A stretch of 64,000 nucleotides of DNA, taken from the NCBI GenBank assembly GCA_031406795.1, contig JANOHV010000118.1, forward strand, positions 10,915 through 74,914, in the 5' to 3' direction. Made by a program: the position numbers and the translations under genes. Positions within the stretch are counted from its first letter, which is position 1, and every line of letters starts with the position of its first letter. This document shows positions 16,456-25,060 of the stretch, in pieces. The DNA comes from DATDCY01 sp031406795 [NCBI: Candidatus Rokuibacteriota bacterium] (GTDB lineage Bacteria; JAUVQV01). The notes below the pieces were generated by a model. It saw only the letters and a program-made list of their open reading frames with translations, did no database searches and was not told the origin of the DNA.

Positions 16456-16700
16456 GGACATCCCCGGCTTCTGCAAATCCGCGAGCCTCGACGACATCCG
16501 CAAGCACGGCCACGTCCTCACCCCCGGCCGCTACGTCGGCGCCGAGGCAATCGTGGACGACGGCGAGCCGTTCGCGGAGAAGATGCAGCGGCTGACCGCG
16601 ACTCTCGAGGGTCAATTCGAGGAATCGCGCCGGCTGGAGAAGGAGATCCGCAAGAATCTCAAGCACTTGGGGTTTGAGTAAAGCCGATGAGACTAAATCC

Positions 16701-16740
16701 GGTTTGTGTAAAGCAAAATGCAGGATTCTTTACACAAGCC
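16701..16740. repeat. inverted repeat between hsdM remnant and PIN gene
   Basis: GGTTTGTGTAAAG (16701-16713) and CTTTACACAAGCC (16728-16740) pair with one mismatch around a 14-base loop. It could be a terminator-like hairpin, a regulator site or a junction scar of the insertion that placed the toxin-antitoxin pair inside the restriction locus. No T-run follows. Confidence 0.5.
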
Positions 16741-16825
16741 CAGCTCAACGGCCGCAATTTCTTCGCCATCAAAGTTTCCTTAAACCCTTGTTGACAATGT
16801 CACACAGGCGTCATACATTGACTCT

Positions 16826-17326
16826 GTGATAGTTTTTGACGCTTCCACCCTCATCCTCACCGCACGCATCGACCTCTTGCACCTTATTGCCGGCGACTAT
16901 CGGGGAAGGATGCTCCTCCCCGATGCCGTGGAGCGGGAAGCCTGCCGCAAAGGTTTCCCGGATGGCGCGGCGATCCGACAGTTCATCGAGGCCGGCCGGA
17001 TTGAGGTCGTCGTGGTCAAGGTTTCACGCGAACTGGAAAAGCTGGAAGAGGACTTGGCGATCGGCCGTGGGGAGGGAACGGCAATTCTGCTGGCACGCAA
17101 CAAGCAGGCGGACCTTGTCGCGACCGACGATCGCAACGCCATCCGGGCCTGCCGGCTTCTCGGTCTTGGCTTCGTTTCGACACCGGCGCTCCTGGTGCGG
17201 GCGGTAGAGAAGGGAATCATCGCGAGGAAGGAAGGACTCTTGAAGCTCGGGAAGCTGCAGGCCATCGGGCGGTATCGGCAGGAGATCATTGCCCACGCGG
17301 CGGCAGCTATCGGGGAGGTGAAGTGA
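16826..17326 (+). CDS. PIN-domain toxin-like nuclease (DUF3368 type)
   Basis: 166 aa, GTG start. The acidic residues of the PIN active site are visible: D5 (IVFDASTLI), an early Glu (E36/E38), E83 (GRGEGTAILLA) and D101-D102 (LVATDDRNA). PIN proteins of this kind are RNases in type II toxin-antitoxin systems. It ends one base before an RHH/UPF0175-like gene, its likely antitoxin. The upstream region is AT-richer than the surroundings, which fits recent insertion. Confidence 0.8.
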   Translation: MIVFDASTLILTARIDLLHLIAGDYRGRMLLPDAVEREACRKGFPDGAAIRQFIEAGRIEVVVVKVSRELEKLEEDLAIGRGEGTAILLARNKQADLVATDDRNAIRACRLLGLGFVSTPALLVRAVEKGIIARKEGLLKLGKLQAIGRYRQEIIAHAAAAIGEVK

Positions 17327-17327
17327 C

Positions 17328-17627
17328 ATGGCGACGAAGACCCTGAGTGTACGCATGAAAGCCGAGGAGTATCGTTTTCTCTCCGACCTGGCCGAGGAGG
17401 AGCGCGAGGACCTCTCCACGACCCTGCGGGAGTTGATGGAAAAGGGCCGAGTGCTGCTTGCGATCGAGAAGTACCGTCGCGGCGAGGCCTCGCTTGAAAA
17501 GGCGGCGCGTCTCGCTGGTGCCTCGATGGCCCGGATGATGGAGGTCCTGCGCGAGTACGGCGTGACCCTGAACCTCGAGTCCGAGGACTACCAGGCCGGT
17601 CTGACGCGATTGCGCAAGGCTTGGTAG
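17328..17627 (+). CDS. UPF0175-like antitoxin with ribbon-helix-helix start
   Basis: 99 aa (MATKTLSVRMKAEEYRFLSD). Residues 1-45 look like a ribbon-helix-helix strand and helices. Residues 46-99 match the UPF0175 helix-turn-helix (RRGEASLEKAARLAGASMARMMEVLREYGV). It follows the PIN gene directly. In many genomes the antitoxin comes first, so the order here is reversed. Confidence 0.75.
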   Translation: MATKTLSVRMKAEEYRFLSDLAEEEREDLSTTLRELMEKGRVLLAIEKYRRGEASLEKAARLAGASMARMMEVLREYGVTLNLESEDYQAGLTRLRKAW

Positions 17628-17893
17628 CTGAGGTGAGTGAATGGCACGAGGTAACTGTTGCGTACCCTGCGATTCGGCCAGAAGTTGTCGTCGCAACGCG
17701 AGTGCTACTGCCTGGCGACAAGGTGCTCGCTCGGTTCTCGATGCTTGCCGAACCGCTGCTTGCCAAAATAGCGCAAGGCGCGCGTGAATCCCGCACCCTC
17801 ACCGCCCTCCGCGACACCCTTCTCCCCAAGTTCATTGCCGGGGAGATTCGTCTGAAAGCTGCCGAGAAATTCTTGGCGGGTGACAGAGCATGA
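17621..17893 (+). pseudogene. 3' remnant of HsdS specificity subunit
   Basis: The frame reads VLARFSMLAEPLLAKIAQG, then RTLTALRDTLLPKFIAGEI, which is the conserved C-terminal helix and tail of type I specificity subunits. Target-recognition domains are absent; the fragment starts about where the PIN/UPF0175 pair ends. The most likely reading is that the pair replaced the 5' part of hsdS. Confidence 0.75.
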
Positions 17894-17976
17894 CCAACAT
17901 TCCTGAACAACGTATCACGGGTACTCCAGAAACACGTATGGTGTAACCGCACGAGTGTATGGTATAAGCATTCATC

Positions 17977-18564
17977 ATGGAAGTTCTCGGTATCCTCCTT
18001 TCGTCACAAGTGCGTGCCGCACTCTTTCGGATTCTCTTCGGCCTGGGCCAGGAGGAACTGCACCTGAGGGAGGTCATGCGTCGCAGCGGCTTCAGCATAG
18101 GAACAGTGCGGCAAGACATTACCAAGCTCACGGATCTCGGTCTGGTGGTGGCCCGAAGATCCGGGAATCGGCTGTACTACCGGGCGAACAAGGAGCACCC
18201 GCTCTTTGTGGAGATTCACCGAATCGTTCTGAAGACAGCCGGCCTGGTTGATATACTCCGTGAGCGGTTGGGATCGAAAGGCGTCATGGTGGCCTTTGTG
18301 TTCGGGTCGATCGCCGCGGGAACCGAAGGTGCCGGAAGTGACGTGGACCTCATGATAGTCGGGTCTGTATCGCTCAGAGAGACCAGCGAGCGGCTCTCGG
18401 GCGTCAGCGATGTCCTTGGGCGGGAAGTCAACCCGTACATTGTGACTACGGCGGAATTCGTCCGAAGACGGCGCGAGAAGGAGCACTTTCTCGGCCAGGT
18501 GATGGAGTCCCAAAAAATCTTCGTGAAGGGGACCGAAGATGACCTTGCAGCAATGGTCCGATAA
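17977..18564 (+). CDS. HTH plus MNT-type nucleotidyltransferase
   Basis: 195 aa. The N-terminal 70 residues are a winged helix of ArsR type (LHLREVMRRSGFSIGTVRQDITKLTDLGLV). The C-terminal part has the minimal nucleotidyltransferase motif GS-AAG...SDVDLMI, with G110-S111, D122 and D124. Such MNT proteins pair with HEPN toxins and inactivate them by AMP transfer. The HEPN gene that follows is a deletion remnant, so this antitoxin-like protein is orphaned. Confidence 0.8.
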   Translation: MEVLGILLSSQVRAALFRILFGLGQEELHLREVMRRSGFSIGTVRQDITKLTDLGLVVARRSGNRLYYRANKEHPLFVEIHRIVLKTAGLVDILRERLGSKGVMVAFVFGSIAAGTEGAGSDVDLMIVGSVSLRETSERLSGVSDVLGREVNPYIVTTAEFVRRRREKEHFLGQVMESQKIFVKGTEDDLAAMVR

Positions 18565-18732
18565 CCACTGGCTGCGCGAGCACCGGACGAGCCGCGAGGA
18601 AATGTTGAGTACTCTACGGTGGGTGGGGCGACCCGTCAGGATGCGGATGAACTGATCGGATTCGTCGTTGGCTTTCGCGACGAGGTGCTTGCGTGGCTGC
18701 GAAAGCACCACTCCGCTTTTTGGAGTAACTGA
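18539..18732 (+). pseudogene. HEPN-family toxin remnant with internal deletion
   Basis: The start (MTLQQWSDNHWLREHRTSRE) overlaps the MNT gene and matches the N terminus of MNT-associated HEPN proteins. After EEM the frame breaks near 18604. The adjacent frame then reads [20 protein letters not shown] and ends [18 protein letters not shown] at 18732, the C terminus of the same family. The middle, including the RNase R-x4-6-H region, is gone. Confidence 0.7.
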
Positions 18733-18736
18733 CGAT

Positions 18737-18904
18737 GTCAAAAAAGTTAACCGGCTAACATTGAACCAGATGACCGATCTCTTCGGGCGAGACAAGTCAG
18801 TGATTTCAAGGCACTTACGCAATGTGTTCTCCTCGGGCGAACTGGAGCGGGGGGCAACTGTTGCGAAAAATGCAACAGTTCAACGGGAAGGGGATCGGGA
18901 AATT
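18737..18904 (+). pseudogene. RhuM-family fragment
   Basis: Residues [20 protein letters not shown] and [20 protein letters not shown] match the N-terminal DNA-binding part of RhuM (virulence/RM-associated) proteins. The frame then passes straight into an HsdR tail. RhuM genes are commonly embedded in type I restriction loci, which fits this context. Confidence 0.7.
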
Positions 18905-19012
<108 letters not shown>

Positions 19013-19048
19013 AGATCCGCTGAAGCAGAGGACCATTCCCGGCAACGG

Positions 19049-19090
19049 GGAACTTCCTGCCAGGGAACCTTTTGCGTTGCGGGATCGTTC
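19049..19090 (+). promoter_or_regulatory. possible ECF-sigma autoregulated promoter
   Basis: Two GGAAC -35-like elements are present: GGAACTT (19049-19055) and GGAACC (19064-19069). TCGTTC (19085-19090) lies 15 bases after the second and could be the -10. This resembles promoters read by RpoE-like sigma factors, so the operon may activate itself. Confidence 0.35.
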
Positions 19091-19098
19091 AAAAGGCA

Positions 19099-19695
19099 AT
19101 GGTGGCATCCGCGGACGACCTCGAGCTTCTCCGGCGCTTCGCGTCGGGAGACGCCGCCGCGTTCGATGACATCGTCAGGACCTACCAGGGGCGGATCGTC
19201 ACGCTGTGCCGATACCTGCTCGGCAACGCGGCCGACGCCGATGACGCGGCGCAGGACGTCTTCGTCAAGGCCTTCAAAAACCTGAAGAATTTTCGTCCCG
19301 AGGCGGCCCTGTACACCTGGCTTTATCGCATTGCGGTCAATACCTGCATCGACCGCAGAAGAAGGCCCTTTTTTCTCTCGTTCTTCCGCGCTGACGAGGG
19401 AGGAGAAGGATCCGATGAGCCATTCCCAGGGCTGCAATCCGAGGCCCCTTCGCCCGAACAGCTGGTCGAATCGCAGCAGATTTCAGAGGAGATCCAGCGC
19501 GCGCTGAAAAAGCTGTCACCGAAGCTGCGCGCGGCGATCGTTCTCAAGGAGATCGAGGGGTTGAGGTACGAGGAGATTGGCGAGGTGCTGGAGATCTCCC
19601 TGGGTACCGTCAAGTCGCGCATCTCGCGGGCGCGGGAGGAGCTGAAGCGGACTTTGACCGACGGCAGGGAACAAAACGGGCCACGCGCCGTTTAA
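19099..19695 (+). CDS. RpoE-like ECF sigma factor
   Basis: 198 aa from the ATG at 19099. Sigma region 2 (DADDAAQDVFVKAFKNLKNF, then LYTWLYRIAVNTCIDRRRR) and region 4 (RYEEIGEVLEISLGTVKSRI) are clear. The following zinc-finger membrane protein is its probable anti-sigma factor. The downstream efflux genes form the likely regulon. Confidence 0.92.
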   Translation: MVASADDLELLRRFASGDAAAFDDIVRTYQGRIVTLCRYLLGNAADADDAAQDVFVKAFKNLKNFRPEAALYTWLYRIAVNTCIDRRRRPFFLSFFRADEGGEGSDEPFPGLQSEAPSPEQLVESQQISEEIQRALKKLSPKLRAAIVLKEIEGLRYEEIGEVLEISLGTVKSRISRAREELKRTLTDGREQNGPRAV

Positions 19696-19711
19696 CAGGC
19701 AGGAGAAACAT

Positions 19712-20164
19712 ATGAAATGCGCACAGGCGAAGAAAGAGATGTCGGCGTACCTGGACGGGGAGCTCGGCGGCGGCGCCCGGGAGCGGTTGGCGTCGCACCT
19801 GCAGGGTTGCGAGATGTGCCGGACCTCGTACGAGGGGCTGGAACGCGTGCACTCCCTGCTCGCGAAGGCCGAACACTACGATGCGCCGCCCACGCTCCCC
19901 TGGCGTGTCGCGGCCGCGATCCGCTCGGGCGAGGCGCCGCGGCGGCCATTCTTCCCCGTCGCGATGAAGCTGGCCGCGCAGGCCGTCGCGCTGACGGCGG
20001 TCGTTGTCATCGGGGTGGCTTCGGGCCGCGTTCTGACCGCGGGATCCGCACCCGAGCGGGCTGCCAACCCGACAGAGCTGCTGTCGCTCGACATTTTCGC
20101 CGCCGCTCCCCCGGATTCCCCGGGGGGCGTCTACCTGGCGTTGATGGAGGCCGATCATGAGTAG
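19712..20164 (+). CDS. zinc-finger (ZAS) membrane anti-sigma factor
   Basis: 150 aa. Residues 1-40 carry the ZAS motif H29-x3-C33-x2-C36 (HLQGCEMC) plus C3. One membrane segment (about 80-102) is followed by a short periplasmic part. Proteins of this type hold the cognate ECF sigma at the membrane until a signal arrives. The stop overlaps the start of the Spy-like sensor by 8 bases. Confidence 0.9.
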   Translation: MKCAQAKKEMSAYLDGELGGGARERLASHLQGCEMCRTSYEGLERVHSLLAKAEHYDAPPTLPWRVAAAIRSGEAPRRPFFPVAMKLAAQAVALTAVVVIGVASGRVLTAGSAPERAANPTELLSLDIFAAAPPDSPGGVYLALMEADHE

Positions 20165-20621
20165 GGGCAGCCTGAAGTTTTTCCTCGCGCTCTCGGTCCT
20201 GCTCAATGTTTCGGTGCTGGCGACGGCGGGTTTCAAGTATGTCTCGAGTCGCCATTCCTGGACTTCGCCCTATGGCACGAAGATGGCTCGAGACAAGTTC
20301 CTGTTCGAGGAGCTCGCTCTGACTCGCGAGCAGATGAAGGCGATGCGGCAGAAGGCGCTCCCGTTCCGGGCCGAAGTCGACCGGCAGCGCGATGCGATCG
20401 TCGCCCTGCGCAAGGAACTGATCGGGTTGATGCGGACGGACGCCCCCGACGCCGGCGCCGTCGACACGGCAATTGCGCACATCAGCAGCCTGCAGGAGAC
20501 GCTGCAGAAGCAGATCACCCGCCAGATGCTCGAGCAGAAGGCCTTGCTGAGCAACGAGCAGCAGAAGTCGTTTCTCGACCTGATCGAGCGGGCCATGACG
20601 CAGGGGGGACAGTCGGAGTGA
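20157..20621 (+). CDS. Spy/CpxP-like periplasmic heavy-metal sensor
   Basis: 154 aa. An N-terminal membrane or signal segment (about 8-27) leads a helical periplasmic domain typical of the heavy-metal-resistance (CzcE/ZraP/Spy) group: FEELALTREQMKAMRQKALP, later LSNEQQKSFLDLIER. In known systems such proteins sense metals or misfolded envelope proteins. Its place between the anti-sigma factor and TolC suggests that it feeds the signal to the ECF pair. Confidence 0.8.
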   Translation: MSRGSLKFFLALSVLLNVSVLATAGFKYVSSRHSWTSPYGTKMARDKFLFEELALTREQMKAMRQKALPFRAEVDRQRDAIVALRKELIGLMRTDAPDAGAVDTAIAHISSLQETLQKQITRQMLEQKALLSNEQQKSFLDLIERAMTQGGQSE

Positions 20622-21940
20622 CCACCTGGCGCATGCGAAGGGCTGTTCCGACGATCACGCTCCTGCTGGCGACCCTCGCCCTCCCCGTCCAGGAGGCCGA
20701 TGCCCAAGCCGGCGACATTGCCGGTCGGACCCTGACGCTTCAGGAGTGCCTCACGCTCGGACTGAAGCAGAACCCGGCCACCGAGATCGCTCACCAGAAT
20801 GTCCTGGCCGCCCGGGAGAAAATCGGTGAGGCGCGGGGCGGCTCCTACCCGTCGCTCAGGTTCGCCGCCGGGTACACCTACACCACCACCCCCGCGACTG
20901 CTGCTGCGGCTTCAAACGATAGCTTCGACAACCGGTTCTTCCTGAAACAGAACCTTTACGATGCGGGTCAGACTTCGAGCCTCGTGGCCGGCGCGGTGCA
21001 CGGAACCCGGGTGCTGGAGTCAGAGTCGAGGAAGACCGGGCTGGATGTCGTCGTGAATATTCACGCGTCCTTCTACGAAGTGCTGCGCCGGCGCGATTTC
21101 ATCGAGATTGCCCGGCAGGCCCTCGAGAGCGCGCAGAAGCACGTCGGGCAGGCGCAGGAGCTCTACAAGCAAGGGCTGGCACCGCGTGCCGACGTCATCA
21201 AGGCCGAGGTCCAGGTCTCAACGGGCCAGCTGGAGATCATCCGGGTGGAGAACGCTTACCTGCTCGCAAAAGCCAATCTCTCGGCGGCGATGGGCTTGCC
21301 CGTGACGACGGAGTTCGCCGTAGTCGAGCCGGAGGCGGGGGACGAGACGAAGGTGCCGTCGCTTCAGGCGGCACTGGTCGCCGCACCGGAGAGACGTCCC
21401 GAGCTGACCGCCGTCCGGGCGAGGCAGGCGGTTGCGGAAGCTGCCGTCAGGCAGGCGCAAGGGGGTCTGTACCCGACGGTCAGCCTCGACGCGTCGTATG
21501 GGTGGCAGGAGAGCGACTTCGTCCCGCTGGACAGCAAATGGAGCGTCGGGCTCACGGTTGCCATCCCGGTGTTCGAACGGCGGGTCGCGCGGGCGAAGAT
21601 CAATCAGGCCATTGCCAGCCGCAACGGTCTCCGGGCAGCCGAAACGCAGACCGTGCGGGCGGTGGAGCTCGAGGTCGAGCAGGCCTGGCTGTTCCTGAAG
21701 GAGGCGCAGGAGCGCCGGGTGGTCACGAAGAAGCTTTTTGAACAGGCGGAGGCGGACATCAGGGTCTCGGAGGGAAGGTACCAGGAGGGGCTGGGCACGA
21801 TGCTGGACGTGATCGATGCCCGGACCACGGTGACCCAGGCCGGCGTGAACGTGGTGATCGCCCGCTATGACATCGCTCAGGCGCGCGCCCGGCTCGAGCG
21901 GGCGCTGGGGAACGGCTTGCCGGAGGAGGTGGCGCAGTGA
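20618..21940 (+). CDS. TolC-family outer-membrane efflux protein
   Basis: 440 aa, GTG start overlapping the previous stop (GTGA); an internal ATG at 20630 gives the same signal peptide (TITLLLATLALPVQEADAQA). Two outer-membrane efflux repeats are seen (LTLQECLTLGLKQNPATEIA; LEVEQAWLFLKEAQERRVVT). The protein should form the exit duct of the tripartite pump encoded downstream. It overlaps the adaptor gene by 4 bases. Confidence 0.9.
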   Translation: MTTWRMRRAVPTITLLLATLALPVQEADAQAGDIAGRTLTLQECLTLGLKQNPATEIAHQNVLAAREKIGEARGGSYPSLRFAAGYTYTTTPATAAAASNDSFDNRFFLKQNLYDAGQTSSLVAGAVHGTRVLESESRKTGLDVVVNIHASFYEVLRRRDFIEIARQALESAQKHVGQAQELYKQGLAPRADVIKAEVQVSTGQLEIIRVENAYLLAKANLSAAMGLPVTTEFAVVEPEAGDETKVPSLQAALVAAPERRPELTAVRARQAVAEAAVRQAQGGLYPTVSLDASYGWQESDFVPLDSKWSVGLTVAIPVFERRVARAKINQAIASRNGLRAAETQTVRAVELEVEQAWLFLKEAQERRVVTKKLFEQAEADIRVSEGRYQEGLGTMLDVIDARTTVTQAGVNVVIARYDIAQARARLERALGNGLPEEVAQ

Positions 21941-23031
21941 GGAAGAAGTGGGTGGTTGCCGCAGTCGTGCTCGCCGTAATCGGCGTGGGTGCGCTTCCCG
22001 CATATCGGAAATACGCCGTCGCTACGGCGGCGGTGCCGCAGTACCGGACGGAGGCAGTGAGACGCCGCGACATCGGCTCGATGGTCCAGGCGACCGGGGT
22101 CGTCAAGGCGAAAGTCGGCGCCGAGGTCAAGGTCGGCGCGCGCATTTCCGGGCGGGTCGAGAAACTCTACGCCAACATCGGTGACGTGGTCGGCAAAGGT
22201 CAGATGATCGCCAGGCTGGAGCAGGTGGACCTGGAGGCGAAGGTCAACGAGGCCCGGATGAATCTCCGGGTCGTCGAGGCCAACCTCGAGCTGGCCAGGA
22301 AGAATCTTCTGCGGATGGAGAATCTCTTCGCCAAAGACTACGTGTCGCGCGACAAGGTCGACGTCGCCGAGCGGGACGTCAAGGCCGCCGAGGCGCAGGC
22401 CGACCAGATCCGGGAGACGGTGCGCTATCACCAGACGCAGATGTCCTACGCGGACATCCATGCGCCGATCGCGGGGGTGATTGCGTCCGTCGCGACGCAG
22501 CAGGGAGAGACCGTCTCCGCCTCGTCCCTGAGCGTGCCGACTTTCGTGACCATCGTGGATTTGTCGCGGCTCGAGCTCTACGTGTACGTCGACGAGACCG
22601 ACATCGGCAAGATCCGGCCCGGGCTGGAGGTCCAGTTCGCGGTCGACTCCTTCCCGGACAAGGCCTTCAAGGGCACGGTGTCCGCGGTCTACCCGAAGGC
22701 GACGATCCAGGACAACGTGGTCTATTACGTCACGGTGGTGTCGATCGAGAACCCGGCGGCAGCGCCGGGAGTCCAGCCGCTGCTCAAGCCGGACATGACG
22801 GTCAACGCGACGATCGCGTTGAGCCGCCGGGACCAGGTTCTGACCGTAGCGAGCCGGTCCATCAAGCGGGAGGGCGCGAGGAAGTTCGTCCAGGTCCTCG
22901 AGGACGGCAAACCCGTGGCGCGCGCAATCCGGACCGGCACGAAAGACGGCGCGTACACCGAAGTGCTTGAAGGGCTCGGGGAAGGGGACGCGGTCGTGAT
23001 CGCCGAGGCGGCGAGTGCGGATAAGCAATAG
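21937..23031 (+). CDS. MacA/RND-type periplasmic adaptor subunit
   Basis: 364 aa. An N-terminal membrane anchor (residues 2-20) is followed by a lipoyl-like half motif (VKVGARISGRVEKLYANIGD), a helical hairpin, the second lipoyl half (APIAGVIASVATQQGETVSA) and a beta-barrel domain (LSRLELYVYVDETDIGKI). It should link the ABC transporter below with TolC. Confidence 0.9.
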   Translation: MRKKWVVAAVVLAVIGVGALPAYRKYAVATAAVPQYRTEAVRRRDIGSMVQATGVVKAKVGAEVKVGARISGRVEKLYANIGDVVGKGQMIARLEQVDLEAKVNEARMNLRVVEANLELARKNLLRMENLFAKDYVSRDKVDVAERDVKAAEAQADQIRETVRYHQTQMSYADIHAPIAGVIASVATQQGETVSASSLSVPTFVTIVDLSRLELYVYVDETDIGKIRPGLEVQFAVDSFPDKAFKGTVSAVYPKATIQDNVVYYVTVVSIENPAAAPGVQPLLKPDMTVNATIALSRRDQVLTVASRSIKREGARKFVQVLEDGKPVARAIRTGTKDGAYTEVLEGLGEGDAVVIAEAASADKQ

Positions 23032-23094
23032 CAGGGGCCAGGACAACTCGATGCGGGCAGGCCGGCCGGCGCTGACAACAACGGAGGAACGGGC

Positions 23095-23775
23095 GTGATT
23101 GCGTTAGACAAGATCAGCAAGAAATACACCAAGAACGGCGGGCTCGAAGTGCGGGTGCTCGACGGGGTCGACTTGAAGATCGGCAAAGGGGAGTTTGTCG
23201 CGATCATGGCCCCCTCGGGGATGGGGAAGTCGACGCTGATGAACATCATCGGCTGCCTCGACCGCCCGACGGGCGGGCGCTATCTGCTCGACGGCGTCGC
23301 GGTCGATACCATGAACGACGACGATCTTTCGCGTACCAGGAACAAGAAGATCGGCTTCGTCTTCCAGTCCTTCAACCTGCTGCCCCGGACGACGGCGCTC
23401 GACAACGTCTCGCTGCCGCTGCTCTACGCGTCGGCGGCGATCGACATCAAGGTGCGGGCGGCGGCGGCGCTGGCCGCGGTCGGCCTCGCGGACCGGATGA
23501 ACCACACCCCGTCGGAGCTCTCGGGGGGACAGCAGCAGCGGGTCGCGATTGCGCGCGCGCTGGCCAATGATCCGGCCCTGATCCTGGCGGACGAGCCCAC
23601 CGGGAACCTCGACAGCGCGTCGAGCGACGAGGTGATGCAGATCTTCAAGCGGTTGAACGCCGAAGGGCGCTCGATCGTCCTGGTGACCCACGAGCAGAGC
23701 GTGGCCGACCAGGCCGATCGGGTGATCCGGATGAAGGACGGACGGATCGTCAGCGACGTAAGGAGGGCCGCCTGA
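23095..23775 (+). CDS. MacB-type ABC transporter ATP-binding protein
   Basis: 226 aa with a GTG start after GGAGG. Walker A is APSGMGKST, slightly unusual because Met replaces the common Ser or Ala. The signature LSGGQQQR, Walker B LILADEPT and H-loop VTHE are intact. The LolD/MacB class is indicated by [20 protein letters not shown]. Its stop overlaps the first permease (TGATG). Confidence 0.92.
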   Translation: MIALDKISKKYTKNGGLEVRVLDGVDLKIGKGEFVAIMAPSGMGKSTLMNIIGCLDRPTGGRYLLDGVAVDTMNDDDLSRTRNKKIGFVFQSFNLLPRTTALDNVSLPLLYASAAIDIKVRAAAALAAVGLADRMNHTPSELSGGQQQRVAIARALANDPALILADEPTGNLDSASSDEVMQIFKRLNAEGRSIVLVTHEQSVADQADRVIRMKDGRIVSDVRRAA

Positions 23776-24986
23776 TGTCGATGAAGAATGCGGCGCGGGT
23801 CTCCCTGCAGGGACTGAGCAAGTACAAGACGCGGACTTTTCTGATGATGCTCGGGATCATCGTCGGCATCGCGACGCTGACGGTGGTTGTTTCGATCAGC
23901 AAGGGCATGCAGAGGAAGGTGATGCAGAGTATCCAGAGCTTCGGCCCCAATGCGGTGATGGTCTCCGCGGGCGGCGGCAAGATGTTCGGGCCACCCGAGG
24001 ACCGGGTGGTCACGCTGACCCTGGATGACGCGGCGGCGCTCCGAGAAGGGGTGCCGGGGGTCAGGAGCGTGGCGCCGTTTACCGTGAACATCGAGCAGAA
24101 CATCATCGCCGGCAGTGTGAGCACCACGTCCCCGGTGGTCGGGGTGACGCCGGAGTTCGCGGACGCCTGGCAGTGGTACCCGGCGAAGGGGGAGTTCATC
24201 AGCGACGAGGACACGGCTTCGCTCAGCCGCAACGCCGTCATCGGCCAGACCGTGGCCCGGGAACTGTTCGGCGACCAGGAAGCGGTCGGCGAGACGGTGC
24301 GGGTCAACAACACCACGTTCACCGTCGTCGGCGTCCTCGCGCGGCGCGGCACAAGTCCGATGGGCATGGACATGGACCGCCGGGTGATGATCCCGCTCAC
24401 CACCGCGATGAAGAAGATGTACAACGTCAACCACGTCGGGATGATCCGTCTGTATCTCGATGACCCGTCGCGGCTCAAGGAGGCGACCGCCGCCGTCACG
24501 TCGGTCCTCAGGGAGCGGCACCGCATCACGCCACCGGACGAGAACGATTTCCGGACCATCAACACAATGTCCATGGCCATGATGGCCTCCGGTGTCGCGA
24601 AGACGCTCGGCACGTTCCTGGGGCTGCTGTCGCTGGTCTCGCTGGTCGTCGGCGGGATCGTGATCGCCAACATCATGTTCGTCTCGGTCGGCGAGCGCCG
24701 GAAGGAGATCGGCATCCGGCGCGCCTTCGGGGCCACCGCGCGGGACATCCGCCGGCAGTTCCTCGGTGAGGCGCTGCTCGTGACGATCAGCGGCGGCGTG
24801 GTCGGGACCCTGCTCGGCATCGTGCTCTCGATCGGCTTCGCCAGGATGAAGAACATGCCGACCGTCATCTCCTGGGAGCCCTTCGTGCTGGCGCTGGTCT
24901 TCTCGGGATTGGTCGGCGTGCTCGCCGGACTGCAACCGGCGCGGCGGGCGGCAGCGCTCGACCCGGTCGAAGCGATCCGGGGTTAG
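23775..24986 (+). CDS. MacB/FtsX-type ABC permease 1
   Basis: 403 aa. An N-terminal membrane segment ([20 protein letters not shown]), a large periplasmic MacB_PCD domain and three C-terminal membrane segments ([40 protein letters not shown]) match the FtsX family. A second permease follows, so the transporter probably uses a heterodimer of two permeases. Confidence 0.9.
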   Translation: MSMKNAARVSLQGLSKYKTRTFLMMLGIIVGIATLTVVVSISKGMQRKVMQSIQSFGPNAVMVSAGGGKMFGPPEDRVVTLTLDDAAALREGVPGVRSVAPFTVNIEQNIIAGSVSTTSPVVGVTPEFADAWQWYPAKGEFISDEDTASLSRNAVIGQTVARELFGDQEAVGETVRVNNTTFTVVGVLARRGTSPMGMDMDRRVMIPLTTAMKKMYNVNHVGMIRLYLDDPSRLKEATAAVTSVLRERHRITPPDENDFRTINTMSMAMMASGVAKTLGTFLGLLSLVSLVVGGIVIANIMFVSVGERRKEIGIRRAFGATARDIRRQFLGEALLVTISGGVVGTLLGIVLSIGFARMKNMPTVISWEPFVLALVFSGLVGVLAGLQPARRAAALDPVEAIRG

Positions 24987-25007
24987 GAACGGCATTGTTC
25001 ATGCAGC

Positions 25008-25060
25008 CCGTTCGTGCTGAGTTCGAACAAACCGTTCGTGCTGAGCTTGCCGAAGCATGA
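25008..25060. repeat. tandem CCGTTCGTGCTGAG element between permease genes
   Basis: CCGTTCGTGCTGAG occurs at 25008-25021 and again at 25032-25045, followed by CTTGCCGAAGCATGAA. This is the REP-like family also found in hsdM (16413-16455). The second copy runs into the ATG at 25057, so the next gene has no recognisable ribosome site. Confidence 0.65.

Larger units (their letters stand above)
15043..16681 (+). pseudogene. hsdM: type I restriction-modification methylase HsdM, broken
   Basis: The frame starts MARGKIRSGAAG at 15043, after a weak AGAGG-like ribosome site. The codon after AQLW is TAG (15121-15123), where family members have a glutamine, so a single CAG-to-TAG change is likely. A second lesion, a one-base frameshift near 15288, separates DPDEYR from [11 protein letters not shown]. 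The remainder is open and has the methylase core: SAM site [10 protein letters not shown] and catalytic NPPF. Two palindromic elements are inserted in frame (16204-16275 and 16413-16455). No intact hsdS or hsdR is present, only tails at 17621-17893 and 18905-19012. Confidence 0.85.
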
